This document shows positions 39,715-48,541 of a DNA stretch of 49,387 nt, one piece after another. The DNA comes from an uncultured Acetatifactor sp. (lineage in GTDB: Bacteria; Bacillota; Clostridia; Lachnospirales; Lachnospiraceae). The stretch spans positions 1 to 49,387 of the forward strand of contig CANRIP010000022.1 in NCBI GenBank assembly GCA_947630715.1, given 5' to 3'. The translations under genes were made by a program, and so were the position numbers. The notes under the pieces are model-generated. The model saw nothing but the letters and a program-made list of their open reading frames with translations. It did not search any database and was not told where the DNA came from. Every line of letters starts with the position of its first letter. The first letter of the stretch is position 1.

Positions 39715-41190
39715 TCAGTGGCTCTCCGGGGTTTTCCCGGTTTCCTCCCGGCGGACTGTCCCTTTCGTTTCCCGTATGACCGTTATAAAAATGCCGCCTT
39801 CCTTTTCTTCCACTCCCTGCACGGTAAAACCGTCCTGAACCCACTGCCGGATTTCACCGCACAGCCGCTTTGTCATCTGTTCCCCCGGCGCCAGAATCGG
39901 GATGCCCGGCGGATACAGGCACACAAACTCTCCCGCGGTCCTTCCTTCACACCGGGCAAGCTCCCTCTCCTCCGTATCCATATCCCAGGCCTGGGCCAGC
40001 GGAATCCGGCAGACCGGCAGATCCCAGGGGGAACCTTCCTTCCCGGCATCCGCCAAAGGATAGGGCTCCCCGCTGCTTGCCAGTTGGCCGTCTATTTCCA
40101 GCAGGGCGGCCGTCATCCGCTCATAGGCTTCCGGACCGTCATTGATCGTAAACATGGCAAGAACATAGCTTTTGGCGGCCATTTCCACCTGAAGTCCATA
40201 TTGGGTCAAAAGCCGATTATAAAGCTCTCTGCCTGTCATATCGGCATGTTTGACGGAAATAACAAGCTTTCCAATATCCTGCACTTCTGTTTCCCAGGGC
40301 AGGATCCGCAGCCTTTTACACGCTGACAGGGTTTCCATCATCCTTCCGTATTGGCATAAAAAGGCGGCAAACCTCTCGCCGCCCTCCTGTTCCACATAGG
40401 TGAGAGCGTTATCTATACTGGCCATCAAAAGATAGGACGGACTGCTGGACTGATAAATTTGCAGAAACCTTTTCAGTCTGTCTCTGGGTACCCGTGGGCC
40501 GTTTACATGGAGCAGCGCCGTCTGGGTGAGGGACGGCAGCGTTTTATGAACGCTGTGAATCACCAGATCCGCTCCCGCCTGACAGCTATTCGGCACAGTG
40601 CCTCCCATGATTCCCAGATGGGCCCCGTGGGCTTCGTCCACAATCAGCGGAAGGTTTCTTTCATGAACCGCTTCTGCAATCCGGCGAATATCCGCGATCC
40701 GGCCTTCATATGTGGGAGATACCACCAGTACGGCGCCGATGTCCGGCTCTCCATCCAGGGCCTCCCGTATCTGCCGGGGCGTAACGGCGTCGCAGATATC
40801 ATATTCTGCAAGCGCCGGCGGCATCAGATAGGAAACCGTAAGGTTTCTGAGATAGGCCCCGTGATAAGCGGATCTATGGCAATTCCGGGCCATCAAAATA
40901 TGCCCGCCCGCGGGAAGGGCGGCGCTGACCGCGCTGAGTATGCCCGCCGTACTGCCGTTTATCAGATAAAAGCTTTCATCCGCTTCGTACAGGCGGGCCG
41001 CCTGCCGCTGCAGTTGTTGTAAAATCCCCTGGGGTTGATGAAGATTGTCAAATCCCTCGATCTCCGTAATATCAATGCCGCACAGTTCCTCCCCCAGCAT
41101 ACCGAAGGGCCGGCGCTTATGCCCGGGCATATGATAGGGATAAACATGGCTTTTTCCATACGCTTGCAGCTTTGTCATCAGATGTTCCAA
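39715..41190 (-). CDS. Orn/Lys/Arg decarboxylase family protein (YaaO-like)
   Basis: The 491-residue PLP enzyme has the fold-type I motifs PYHMPGHKRRPFG, FYLINGSTAGILSAV, IVDEAHGAHLG and the PLP-lysine segment IHSVHKTLPSLTQTALLH with Lys216. It is of the short SpeA/YaaO type, which decarboxylates arginine, lysine or ornithine on the way to polyamines; the substrate is uncertain. The start is TTG 41190, for which GGAGG is six bases upstream; ATG 41178 lacks such a site. It begins one base after the HD-protein gene and heads the yaaR-holB series as yaaO does in B. subtilis. Confidence 0.92.
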   Translation of the reverse strand: MEHLMTKLQAYGKSHVYPYHMPGHKRRPFGMLGEELCGIDITEIEGFDNLHQPQGILQQLQRQAARLYEADESFYLINGSTAGILSAVSAALPAGGHILMARNCHRSAYHGAYLRNLTVSYLMPPALAEYDICDAVTPRQIREALDGEPDIGAVLVVSPTYEGRIADIRRIAEAVHERNLPLIVDEAHGAHLGIMGGTVPNSCQAGADLVIHSVHKTLPSLTQTALLHVNGPRVPRDRLKRFLQIYQSSSPSYLLMASIDNALTYVEQEGGERFAAFLCQYGRMMETLSACKRLRILPWETEVQDIGKLVISVKHADMTGRELYNRLLTQYGLQVEMAAKSYVLAMFTINDGPEAYERMTAALLEIDGQLASSGEPYPLADAGKEGSPWDLPVCRIPLAQAWDMDTEERELARCEGRTAGEFVCLYPPGIPILAPGEQMTKRLCGEIRQWVQDGFTVQGVEEKEGGIFITVIRETKGTVRREETGKTPESH

Positions 41191-41191
41191 C

Positions 41192-41779
41192 TCAATCCTC
41201 CATCAGCTTATCCAAAACCACCCCATGCCCTTTGTACAATCTCAGCGTTTCCATGAGAGAGCACCATTTATCCGCAGCTATCACGATCCACCCTTCCTTA
41301 TATTTGGGAAACGCCGGGGTCAGTGGCCACATATGTTTCCTGATAATATCCTTTTCCCTGTCCGTCAGGCGGTACTCAGCGGAAGCATTTTCAAGCGCCC
41401 TGCCGGGATGATAAAACCCGTGTAAGCGATGAGGTTTTTTTGCGTCCGGAATGTGCCAGTCATACAAAAAATAATCGTGCAGCAGGGCGCCCCGGATCAT
41501 CTCCCTGCGGTTGCAGCGAATATGCAATTTGTCGCTGAAGGCCAGGCTGTACCGCGCCACGTTTTTGACATGTTCATTTACCGTCACATTCCCATGCTGG
41601 ATATGCCGTTTGGTACTGTGGAAATTTTTGGAGCTTAAAATATCCGGCGCCGCGCTGCGGATCATCCTGTCATTGGCCCGGTAAACCTCCAGTTTCTCCC
41701 GCCAGCGTAAGGACTGCCTGGGGGTACGCCCATTCCTTCTTTTTTTTCTGCCGTCTTTCCTTGTTCTGTGGGATAACAT
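41192..41779 (-). CDS. HD-domain protein (probable phosphohydrolase)
   Basis: The 195-residue protein has a basic N-terminus, then HIQHGNVTVNEHVKNVARYSL and GALLHDYFLYDWH, which supply the histidine and the HD pair of the metal-binding HD domain, and later HPGRALENASAEYRLT and HMWPLTP. HD proteins hydrolyse phosphate esters of nucleotides or other substrates. ATG 41779 has AAGG eight bases upstream; ATG 41800 is in frame but without a ribosome site. It follows the L,D-transpeptidase gene closely, so it is probably in the same transcript. Confidence 0.85.
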   Translation of the reverse strand: MLSHRTRKDGRKKRRNGRTPRQSLRWREKLEVYRANDRMIRSAAPDILSSKNFHSTKRHIQHGNVTVNEHVKNVARYSLAFSDKLHIRCNRREMIRGALLHDYFLYDWHIPDAKKPHRLHGFYHPGRALENASAEYRLTDREKDIIRKHMWPLTPAFPKYKEGWIVIAADKWCSLMETLRLYKGHGVVLDKLMED

Positions 41780-41789
41780 AGCGGTAACC

Positions 41790-43685
41790 TTATTCTCCAT
41801 TCACAGGCTGCTGCACGGGGGCCGTCTCCGGCAATCCCGTCTCCGGGTCGGGAAACTCCTCGCCCTCCGGCGCCAAAGGCGCATCATAATAATAACAGAT
41901 CACGGGAAAGCCCGAATACACATATCCGTAAATCTGTTCCGCGCTGGACAGAGGAAGATTGATGCAGCCATGAGAGCCGTTGTTTAAAAAGATATCGCCG
42001 CCAAAACTGGCCCGCCAGGTAGCGTCATGCATTCCGTAATTGCCATAAAACGGCATCCAGTAATTCACCGGCGTCTCATAGTTGGCTCCTCTTAAAACAG
42101 CGTTGGTGGTCTTGTATGTAATACCGAAAATTCCCGCGGGAGTGCTGTTTCCGTTGCTCACCTTGCCCGACACAAAATCCGTCTCCAGGACAATCACGCC
42201 ATCCAGATACAAATACAAATGTTGGTTGGTTAAATCCGCTTCCACATAGGACGTCCCAATGTCATTGACGCTGTCCTTGATCTTAATCATTCCCTTATAG
42301 ATATACACCGGTTCCCTGGATTCGGTGCTGCCGTCCCGGATCAGCCGACACAATTCCTCTGTCTCGGTTTCTCTGTCCGTTTTCCACCCGTAAGAGGCGC
42401 TGGGCAGGGACAACTCCACTCCTGATGTGGTCACAAAGGTTTTTGTCTTCCCGTAAGTGTCATATTTCCGTGCCTGGGCTCGCACAAAGGAGGCCACGGC
42501 GTCTTCATCCAGCGACACCTTGCCGTTTTCTATGGTGACCCACTCCGAAATGGTTTCCGCGTCCAGCACTACCTGATTTCCGTTCCAGTCATAGGTAATA
42601 TCCGTACTGAGCCAGAGATTTGCCGTATTCACCAGTTCAACCAGTTTTTTGTCATCTGCGGACACCCGGGGCTGCACATAGAGATCTTCTTCCTCCAGAT
42701 CCAGTGTGTCCCCATTCAGATCCAGCAGCGTATCCCTGATCCGCCGGATCACCTGATCCACATCTAATTCCGTTCCCTGTACCTCCGGGACAATTTCATA
42801 TTTTTCCTTCTCCGGATCATACTCTCCGATATACGCGTCCCTGGCCGGAATCATCCGGGAAGGCTGACAGGCGTCCCAGCCGCTCACAAGCTCCTTGAGA
42901 CGTTCTTCGTCCAGGCTGGTGCTGCCCCGTTCCACAGGCTTGCTCTGGGGTTCCTTCGTCATCCAGGCGTTTATCCACAGCAGCCAGTTCTGATTTCGCA
43001 GCAGATCGCTCAGCGCTTTTTCTGAGCTGGTATAGACCAGTCCCACATCCTCCGGCGTAATTTTTCCCAGTATGGCATGGCTTACGGCTGTGGCAGGATC
43101 GCGTCCCGTTACCTCCAGCGCGTAACTCTGTACCCACGCGTCCAGCAGTTGCGCTGCCTCCGGAACCTTCATGCCGCTGACGGCGATGTCGTTCACCACC
43201 GTATTCGGCAGAAAATGGGTTCGATAATAAAAACCGATTCCCACATAGGCAATGCCCGTGATCAATAGAACCGCCAGACAAAGGAACGCAATCACCTTGC
43301 CGAAACCATGCCGTTTGGCCCTGATCTCCGTAATGCCCTCCGCATCCTTAGATGCCGTCTCCCTGTCCGGATTCGTCGTTTTCGGTTTATTTTGATCCGG
43401 GTGATTTGTTTCCGGCTTTTTTTCTTTTTGTTTTTTCCCCTTCGATTTTTCCTGGTTCGAATTTTTTTCTTGCGGTCTTGTTTTTTCCGGGCTGTCTGCT
43501 CCTGATCCTTTTTGTTGCGATCTTTCTTCTCCCGGGCTTCCTTCTTCCGTTCCTGTTTCTTGCTGCCTTCCTTTTCCCGGGCTGTCTTCTTCCGTTCTTT
43601 CTTCTTGCTGCCTTTCTCTTTCCGGGCTTTCTTCTCTCAATTTCTTTTCTTCCGGTTCCACCGCTGTCAAATTATTTTTTTTCAT
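41790..43685 (-). CDS. Membrane-anchored L,D-transpeptidase (YkuD) with peptidoglycan-binding-like domain
   Basis: The 631-residue protein has a charged cytoplasmic N-terminus of about 115 residues with 15-residue repeats, one membrane segment (about 127-151), an extracellular putative peptidoglycan-binding region and a C-terminal YkuD domain. The catalytic motif SHGCIN has Cys574 and His572. It should form 3-3 cross-links or attach proteins in the cell wall, a beta-lactam-tolerant route. ATG 43685 has AAGGAG eight bases upstream. It opens a run of closely spaced genes ending at yaaR. Confidence 0.93.
   Translation of the reverse strand: MKKNNLTAVEPEEKKLREESPERERQQEERTEEDSPGKGRQQETGTEEGSPGEERSQQKGSGADSPEKTRPQEKNSNQEKSKGKKQKEKKPETNHPDQNKPKTTNPDRETASKDAEGITEIRAKRHGFGKVIAFLCLAVLLITGIAYVGIGFYYRTHFLPNTVVNDIAVSGMKVPEAAQLLDAWVQSYALEVTGRDPATAVSHAILGKITPEDVGLVYTSSEKALSDLLRNQNWLLWINAWMTKEPQSKPVERGSTSLDEERLKELVSGWDACQPSRMIPARDAYIGEYDPEKEKYEIVPEVQGTELDVDQVIRRIRDTLLDLNGDTLDLEEEDLYVQPRVSADDKKLVELVNTANLWLSTDITYDWNGNQVVLDAETISEWVTIENGKVSLDEDAVASFVRAQARKYDTYGKTKTFVTTSGVELSLPSASYGWKTDRETETEELCRLIRDGSTESREPVYIYKGMIKIKDSVNDIGTSYVEADLTNQHLYLYLDGVIVLETDFVSGKVSNGNSTPAGIFGITYKTTNAVLRGANYETPVNYWMPFYGNYGMHDATWRASFGGDIFLNNGSHGCINLPLSSAEQIYGYVYSGFPVICYYYDAPLAPEGEEFPDPETGLPETAPVQQPVNGE
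43455..43634 (-). repeat. 45-bp in-frame repeats at the transpeptidase N-terminus
   Basis: Four 15-residue units of the type EESPERERQQEERTE, EDSPGKGRQQETGTE, EGSPGEERSQQKGSG and ADSPEKTRPQEKNSN follow one another before a Lys-rich stretch. The DNA is TTC/TCC-rich on the plus strand. This cytoplasmic tail probably varies in length among strains. Confidence 0.75.
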
Positions 43686-43733
43686 CAACAGTTCTCCTTA
43701 CAAATCCACTCCTCAAACAATAGCGGATAGAAT

Positions 43734-43742
43734 ATTATAGCA
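43734..43742 (-). promoter_or_regulatory. Extended -10 promoter of the L,D-transpeptidase operon
   Basis: TGCTATAAT on the minus strand is an extended -10 with a perfect TATAAT. The -35 position is only AT-rich. It lies 49 bp before the start codon. Confidence 0.65.
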
Positions 43743-43897
43743 TAGTTGACAAGAAAAAAATAGCATTATCCTGTTCCGCCGGCTTTTCCTTTTTCATACG
43801 CCTGCCCCGGCTGTTTTGCGGATAATGATTCCGATTTCATATGAGATTTGTTTTCATCCAGAATCACAGATCTCAATCTCTTTATAAAACACTCTGT

Positions 43898-43926
43898 ATG
43901 ATAGCATAAAACCCCGGAAAATACAA
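43898..43926 (-). promoter_or_regulatory. Distal promoter upstream of the L,D-transpeptidase
   Basis: TTGTAT (43926-43921, minus strand) is followed after 17 bases by TATCAT (43903-43898). It would add a 5' leader of about 200 nt. Confidence 0.5.
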
Positions 43927-44021
43927 GGTTCATCCGTATTCTTGCGCATACACATGACGGCATACAAAAAAATTGGGGGCCGGAAAGTTTCAGGGCCGGA
44001 TCACCCTGTTTCAGACAGCAC

Positions 44022-44063
44022 AAAAACCCGCAGGATTCCGATTGATCGGTCCTGCGGGTTTTT
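44022..44063. terminator. Bidirectional terminator after the carbohydrate-binding array gene
   Basis: AAAAACCCGCAGGA pairs with TCCTGCGGGTTTTT, a long GC stem flanked by A and T tracts on both strands. It ends the large gene nine bases after its stop codon. Confidence 0.93.
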
Positions 44064-44071
44064 CAGGTTGT

Positions 44072-47000
44072 TTACTGGACTTTTTTCAGTGAAAAATTCG
44101 TTAAGGTAATTGTATGGGGCAATGTCAGATCATCGCCGGTTTTTCCCATCTGGATCTGCATAATGATTTCACTGCTTGTATCCTTTTCCACAGTGAATTC
44201 CAACCGTTTTGATTCCATCGTATCGGTCAACACCACGTCAGTTCCGCCATACCATGTATTGTCCGGCAGTTGGAATGCTACCTTGATAGTCCTGTCTACC
44301 GTGCTGCTTGCCTCGAAGGTCAACACATAAGTGCATCCCTGCTCCAAAGTCAGGCCGTCCTGTTTCAACTGTACATCCCAGATCTCGTTTCCGGGATCGG
44401 TCACCTTTACCACCGCCTGGTTTCCTGTATATTGAATGGATGCTCCTTCACTAACTTCAGAGCCAATTGACCAGGAACTGCCGTCTGCAAAGGTTCCGTT
44501 TTTCAATAGATTTTCATCCGGCTCGGCAGACCCTTCCTCCTGCCCGGCGGCTTCTTCCACGTTCAGATTTCTGATCCAGATGGTATGTGGTTCCTTGATT
44601 CTCGCTGTTTCAGACGTTCCCATGGAGATGTTGAACACCGCGTTTTGATCCGTCTCTGCCGTCATCTCAAACGTCTGCGTAAATGTCTGCCATTCATCGG
44701 TCAGGTTTATAGTGCCGTCTCCTGAATAAGAAGTGTAATCTTCCCCGTTCTCCTGCACCAGATATACAATGCTTCTGGGAAGGGTAGATTTCGCCTCCAG
44801 GGTTACGGTATATTGTTTCCCCTGTTCCATTTTCAAACCGGTTTTTTGTAGCTGTATATGCCATTCCTCTGTACCGGTATCCCGAATTTCGATCTTATAA
44901 CCGTTTTCTCCATCCACGGAGCTTTTTACAGTATGCGTCCCTTCATTATCGTTTAAAACCCATCCATCCGTCAAAGTAGTGACAGGAGGCGCCGTGGAAG
45001 GCTCACCCGTTTCCGATGCCTCCGCCGTCTTTTTCATGGAAATCTCTCCCAGCGTAATCTTACAGGGAGGCGTATCTTCCGTTTTTATCTTTCCCATGGA
45101 AATGGCCAAAGTCGCGTTGTAATCCGTTTCCTGCGACATGGTAAATTCTATGGTATAGTTGTTTCCCGTCTCGCTTACAAGAAACAATCCATTCCCGGAC
45201 GTCCTGGTTCCGGCGCTGACCACGGGGCCATTCAGTTTAATATCCTCCCCGCCGTACCACACATAACCCAAATCGGGGCCCAGAATTCCAATTTTAATGG
45301 TTCTTGCCTGGGTTGCTTCCGCCTGAAGGCTGATTTGGTAAGTACAGCCCTTCTCCAACGTAAGTCCGGGATATGTCAACTGCACATCATAATCATTTAC
45401 CCCCGGATCCTGGATATCAAATACAATACGATCTCCCTCGTAGGAATAACTGTTGGAATCGGCACCTTTATTGACCTGCCATGAGGATCCGCTGTCCTTG
45501 AATCCCGCAACCATTTCTTCCCCGATCTTCACAGGCTCTTTTTCAGGCTTTTCAGGCTCTACGGTCTCCACCAACTGGATATTTCTCACCCATACCGAAT
45601 GCTGCTGTGTAATCCGGGTTCCGTTGATACTTCCCATGGAGATGTTGAACACCGCGTTTTGATCCGTCTCTGCCGTCATCTCAAACGTCTGCGTAAATGT
45701 CTGCCATTCATCGGTCAGGTTTATAGTGCCGTCTCCTGAATAAGAAGTGTAAGCTCCCCCGTTCTCCTGCACCAGATATACGATGCTTCTGGGAAGGGTA
45801 GATTTCGCCTCCAGGGTTACGGTATATTGTTTCCCCTGTTCCATTTTCCATCCGGTTTTTTGTAGCTGTATATGCCATTCCTGCGTACCGGTATCCCGAA
45901 TTTCGATCTTATAACCGTTTTCTCCATCCACGGAGCTTTTTACGGTATGCGTCCCTTCATTATCGTTTAAAACCCATCCATCCGTCAAAGTAGTGACAGG
46001 AGGCGCTGTGGAAGGCTCACCCGTTTCCGATGCCTCCGCCGTCTTTTTCATGGAAATCTCTCCCAGCGTAATCTTACAAGGAGGCGTATCCTCCGTTTCT
46101 ATCTTTCCCATGGAAATGGCCAGAGTCGCGTTGTAATCCGTTTCCTGCGACATGGTAAATTCTATGGTATAGTTGTTTCCCGTCTCGCTTACAAGAAACA
46201 ATCCATTCTCGGATGTCCTGGTTCCGGCGCTGACCACGGGGCCATTCAGTTTAATATCCTCTCCGCCGTACCACAGATAATTCAAATCGGGGCCAAGAAT
46301 TCCAATTTTAATGGTTCTTGCCTGGGTTGCTTCCGCCTGAAGGCTGATTTGGTAAGTACAGCCCTTCTCCAGCGTCAGTCCGGGATATGTCAACTGCACA
46401 TCATAATCATTTACCCCCGGGTCCTGGATATCAAATACAATACGATCTCCCTCATAGGAATAACTGTTGGCGGCGGCGCCCGCATTGGCTTGCCATGAAG
46501 ATCCGCTGTCCTTGAATCCCGCAACCATTTCTTCCCCGACCTTCACAGGCTCTTTTTGAGGCTCTACGGTCTCCACCAGCCGGATATTTCTCACCCATAC
46601 CGAATGCTGCTGTGCAATCCTGGTTCCGTTGATACTTCCCATAGATATGTTAAAAATCGCCGCGTTATCCGAATCGGAAAGCATATGGAACGTCTGCGTA
46701 AACGTCTGCCATTCTCCGTTCAGAGTGATCTTTCCCTGTTCCGCGTTGGAATACGTCGTCCAGACCTCGTCCGCAGCTCCATCCCTCTGTAACATGTAAA
46801 GCAGAGCCCTGTCCAGAGAAGACTTTGCCTCGAAGGAAATCTGATACCACTTGCCCTTTTCCAGCGCAACATTTTTCTTTTGTAACTGTACATGCCAATC
46901 TTCTGTTCCAGTATCGTTAATGTCAATTTTAAACCCGTTTTCTCCGTCCACGGTGCAACTGCTGACGTGAGTATCTTCATGATCGTATACAAACCAGCCG

Positions 47001-48328
47001 TCCGTCAGATTTGTGATGGGATTGAACGCAACCCCATAGCCCCCTGACGATGCCGGGGATACTGCAGCATTCACCAGCTTAAACTGGCTGAGCGTAATCA
47101 CAGATGCAGGCGTATCCTGATTCTCCATTTTACCCATGGACACCATCATAACGGCATCCGGATTTGTCGCCTTATCCATGTAAAACTCTACCATGACGGT
47201 TTGCTCAGCGCCACCGCTCAGCGTTACATCCGCCCCCCCATACCAGTTTACAAAATCCTTGTCCATAAAACCAATTTTGATGGTACGAGCTACTGTGGAA
47301 GAAGCCTGAAACGTAAGTCTGTATCCCTTTCCCTGCTCCAGCCTGATTCCGCTCTGCTTAAGCTGTACATTCCAGTCCAACTGACCGGGGTTCTTGATAT
47401 CGAATACCGCCTTGCCTTCTTCAAAAGTCGCCTTTGCTTCTCCCGGTGATACTATGGTAGTTTCCCAGAGAATATCCTGATAGGCAAAATTGTTGTTTCC
47501 AATCAGGTTTTCTCCCTGCCGCAGTGCGCTTAACCAAGTATCGTCCAATTTCTTGAGACTGATGTTCCTGACGCTGACGGTGTGCTGTTTCGCAATCACC
47601 TTTCCGTCCACAGCGCCCATGGACAGATTGAACACAGAGTCCGAATCGGTTTTTTCCGTCATCTGGAAATAAATGTTAAAAGTTTTCCAGCTTTTGGTAA
47701 GGGAAAGATGCTGGCTGGGCGAATACGCCGTCCAGACATCATCCTCAATGCCGTTTCGCTGCATGGTGCAGATAATGTCTCTGGCCAGATCCGACTTCGC
47801 GTCAAGGGTGAGCTGATACCAACTGCCGTTCTGCAGCTTGATGCCGCCCTGCTTTAACTGAACGTGCCAGTCTTCCTCCCCTGTGTGGGCGATGCTGATG
47901 CTCAATCCTGTTTTGGGGTCAACCGTATAAGAAATATCGTCAGGATAATAAGCGTATACCTCAAATCCTTTCAGCCCTTCTTTGAAATTACCATTGATCA
48001 GTTTTCCCGTGGTGTTGACAAAGGGTTCTTCCTCCTCCGCCTCCTCCTGGACTTCATCCCCTTCCGGAGCATCGGTTTCCTCATCCTGATCCTTTTCTTC
48101 AGAAGGCTGTTCCGGCGTAGGAGTCGGTTTTGTATCCTCCTGAGAAATGACAGGATCGTCCACAGAAACCATGTACATGTCTTCATCCGCGTCTGCGCCG
48201 GACCGGACGCCAAAGTATACAGCCGTTCCGATTCCCGCCACTACCGCCAGACAAACAACACACAGCAGCGTTTTTATCGCCGCGCTTTGTGCCAAAAACC
48301 ATGTTTTCGCACCTGAAAGCCACTTCAT
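44072..48328 (-). CDS. Membrane-anchored protein of eight tandem CBM4/9-like carbohydrate-binding domains
   Basis: This 1418-residue protein has a short cytoplasmic N-terminus, one membrane anchor (about 20-41), an acidic Pro/Glu/Asp linker (about 45-105) and then eight beta-sandwich-like domains of about 150-185 residues to the very end, starting near residues 107, 270, 435, 595, 775, 930, 1115 and 1270. They alternate: odd domains read WHVQLQKxxxxLEKGKWYQISFEAKSS with a later VYLVQ or MLQRDG, even domains read YDVQLTYPGLTLEKGCTYQ, ARTIKIG and WYGGxDIKL. This resembles CBM_4_9 domains. No catalytic domain is present. It probably holds polysaccharide at the cell surface, or binds the cell's own glycans. 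AGGAGAAGG precedes ATG 48328. Confidence 0.85.
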   Translation of the reverse strand: MKWLSGAKTWFLAQSAAIKTLLCVVCLAVVAGIGTAVYFGVRSGADADEDMYMVSVDDPVISQEDTKPTPTPEQPSEEKDQDEETDAPEGDEVQEEAEEEEPFVNTTGKLINGNFKEGLKGFEVYAYYPDDISYTVDPKTGLSISIAHTGEEDWHVQLKQGGIKLQNGSWYQLTLDAKSDLARDIICTMQRNGIEDDVWTAYSPSQHLSLTKSWKTFNIYFQMTEKTDSDSVFNLSMGAVDGKVIAKQHTVSVRNISLKKLDDTWLSALRQGENLIGNNNFAYQDILWETTIVSPGEAKATFEEGKAVFDIKNPGQLDWNVQLKQSGIRLEQGKGYRLTFQASSTVARTIKIGFMDKDFVNWYGGADVTLSGGAEQTVMVEFYMDKATNPDAVMMVSMGKMENQDTPASVITLSQFKLVNAAVSPASSGGYGVAFNPITNLTDGWFVYDHEDTHVSSCTVDGENGFKIDINDTGTEDWHVQLQKKNVALEKGKWYQISFEAKSSLDRALLYMLQRDGAADEVWTTYSNAEQGKITLNGEWQTFTQTFHMLSDSDNAAIFNISMGSINGTRIAQQHSVWVRNIRLVETVEPQKEPVKVGEEMVAGFKDSGSSWQANAGAAANSYSYEGDRIVFDIQDPGVNDYDVQLTYPGLTLEKGCTYQISLQAEATQARTIKIGILGPDLNYLWYGGEDIKLNGPVVSAGTRTSENGLFLVSETGNNYTIEFTMSQETDYNATLAISMGKIETEDTPPCKITLGEISMKKTAEASETGEPSTAPPVTTLTDGWVLNDNEGTHTVKSSVDGENGYKIEIRDTGTQEWHIQLQKTGWKMEQGKQYTVTLEAKSTLPRSIVYLVQENGGAYTSYSGDGTINLTDEWQTFTQTFEMTAETDQNAVFNISMGSINGTRITQQHSVWVRNIQLVETVEPEKPEKEPVKIGEEMVAGFKDSGSSWQVNKGADSNSYSYEGDRIVFDIQDPGVNDYDVQLTYPGLTLEKGCTYQISLQAEATQARTIKIGILGPDLGYVWYGGEDIKLNGPVVSAGTRTSGNGLFLVSETGNNYTIEFTMSQETDYNATLAISMGKIKTEDTPPCKITLGEISMKKTAEASETGEPSTAPPVTTLTDGWVLNDNEGTHTVKSSVDGENGYKIEIRDTGTEEWHIQLQKTGLKMEQGKQYTVTLEAKSTLPRSIVYLVQENGEDYTSYSGDGTINLTDEWQTFTQTFEMTAETDQNAVFNISMGTSETARIKEPHTIWIRNLNVEEAAGQEEGSAEPDENLLKNGTFADGSSWSIGSEVSEGASIQYTGNQAVVKVTDPGNEIWDVQLKQDGLTLEQGCTYVLTFEASSTVDRTIKVAFQLPDNTWYGGTDVVLTDTMESKRLEFTVEKDTSSEIIMQIQMGKTGDDLTLPHTITLTNFSLKKVQ
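44617..46644 (-). repeat. Near-identical 1014-bp tandem duplication within the array gene
   Basis: Two copies (about 44617-45630 and 45631-46644) lie head to tail; for example CGTTTTGATC occurs at 44641 and 45655. Each encodes 338 residues, one odd-even domain pair. Differences are only scattered single bases. This indicates a recent duplication or ongoing gene conversion, and a risk of assembly collapse. Confidence 0.92.
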
Positions 48329-48420
48329 ATGCCTTCTCCTTTTCTATTTCTGCAGGGTCCTGGATTAACTCCCCCGTTAATCCTGTTACTACTTGTTACC
48401 ATAACATCTGGAACATACAA

Positions 48421-48450
48421 TTTATATTAAAATGATTGCGTTTTTGTCAA
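48421..48450 (-). promoter_or_regulatory. Promoter of the carbohydrate-binding array gene
   Basis: A perfect TTGACA (48450-48445, minus strand) is followed after 18 bases by TATAAA (48426-48421). The start codon is about 95 bp downstream. Confidence 0.75.
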
Positions 48451-48451
48451 A

Positions 48452-48464
48452 ATCATGTCATGAT
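48452..48464. promoter_or_regulatory. Palindrome in the divergent region, putative operator
   Basis: ATCATG-T-CATGAT is a perfect 13-bp inverted repeat. It sits one base upstream of the -35 box of the array gene and about 80 bp before the AraC-type gene, in the right place to control the divergent pair. Confidence 0.5.
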
Positions 48465-48541
48465 AAAAACAAAAAACAAATTTTCAATTCACTATTCCCA
48501 TTTGAAACGGCGTCAAAGTCCAAGGAGAAAAGAGGAATCAC

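Larger units (their letters stand above)
43686..44021. other. Intergenic region upstream of the L,D-transpeptidase gene
   Basis: This 336-bp region has two possible promoters on the minus strand (43734-43742 and 43898-43926). I see no convincing gene; an 85-codon open frame on the minus strand (43766-44023) has no ribosome site and no recognisable motif. Confidence 0.5.

Noticed and set aside
43766..44023. 85-residue minus-strand frame between the transpeptidase and the array gene
   Set aside because: No ribosome site, no recognisable motif, and it spans a terminator and a predicted promoter.
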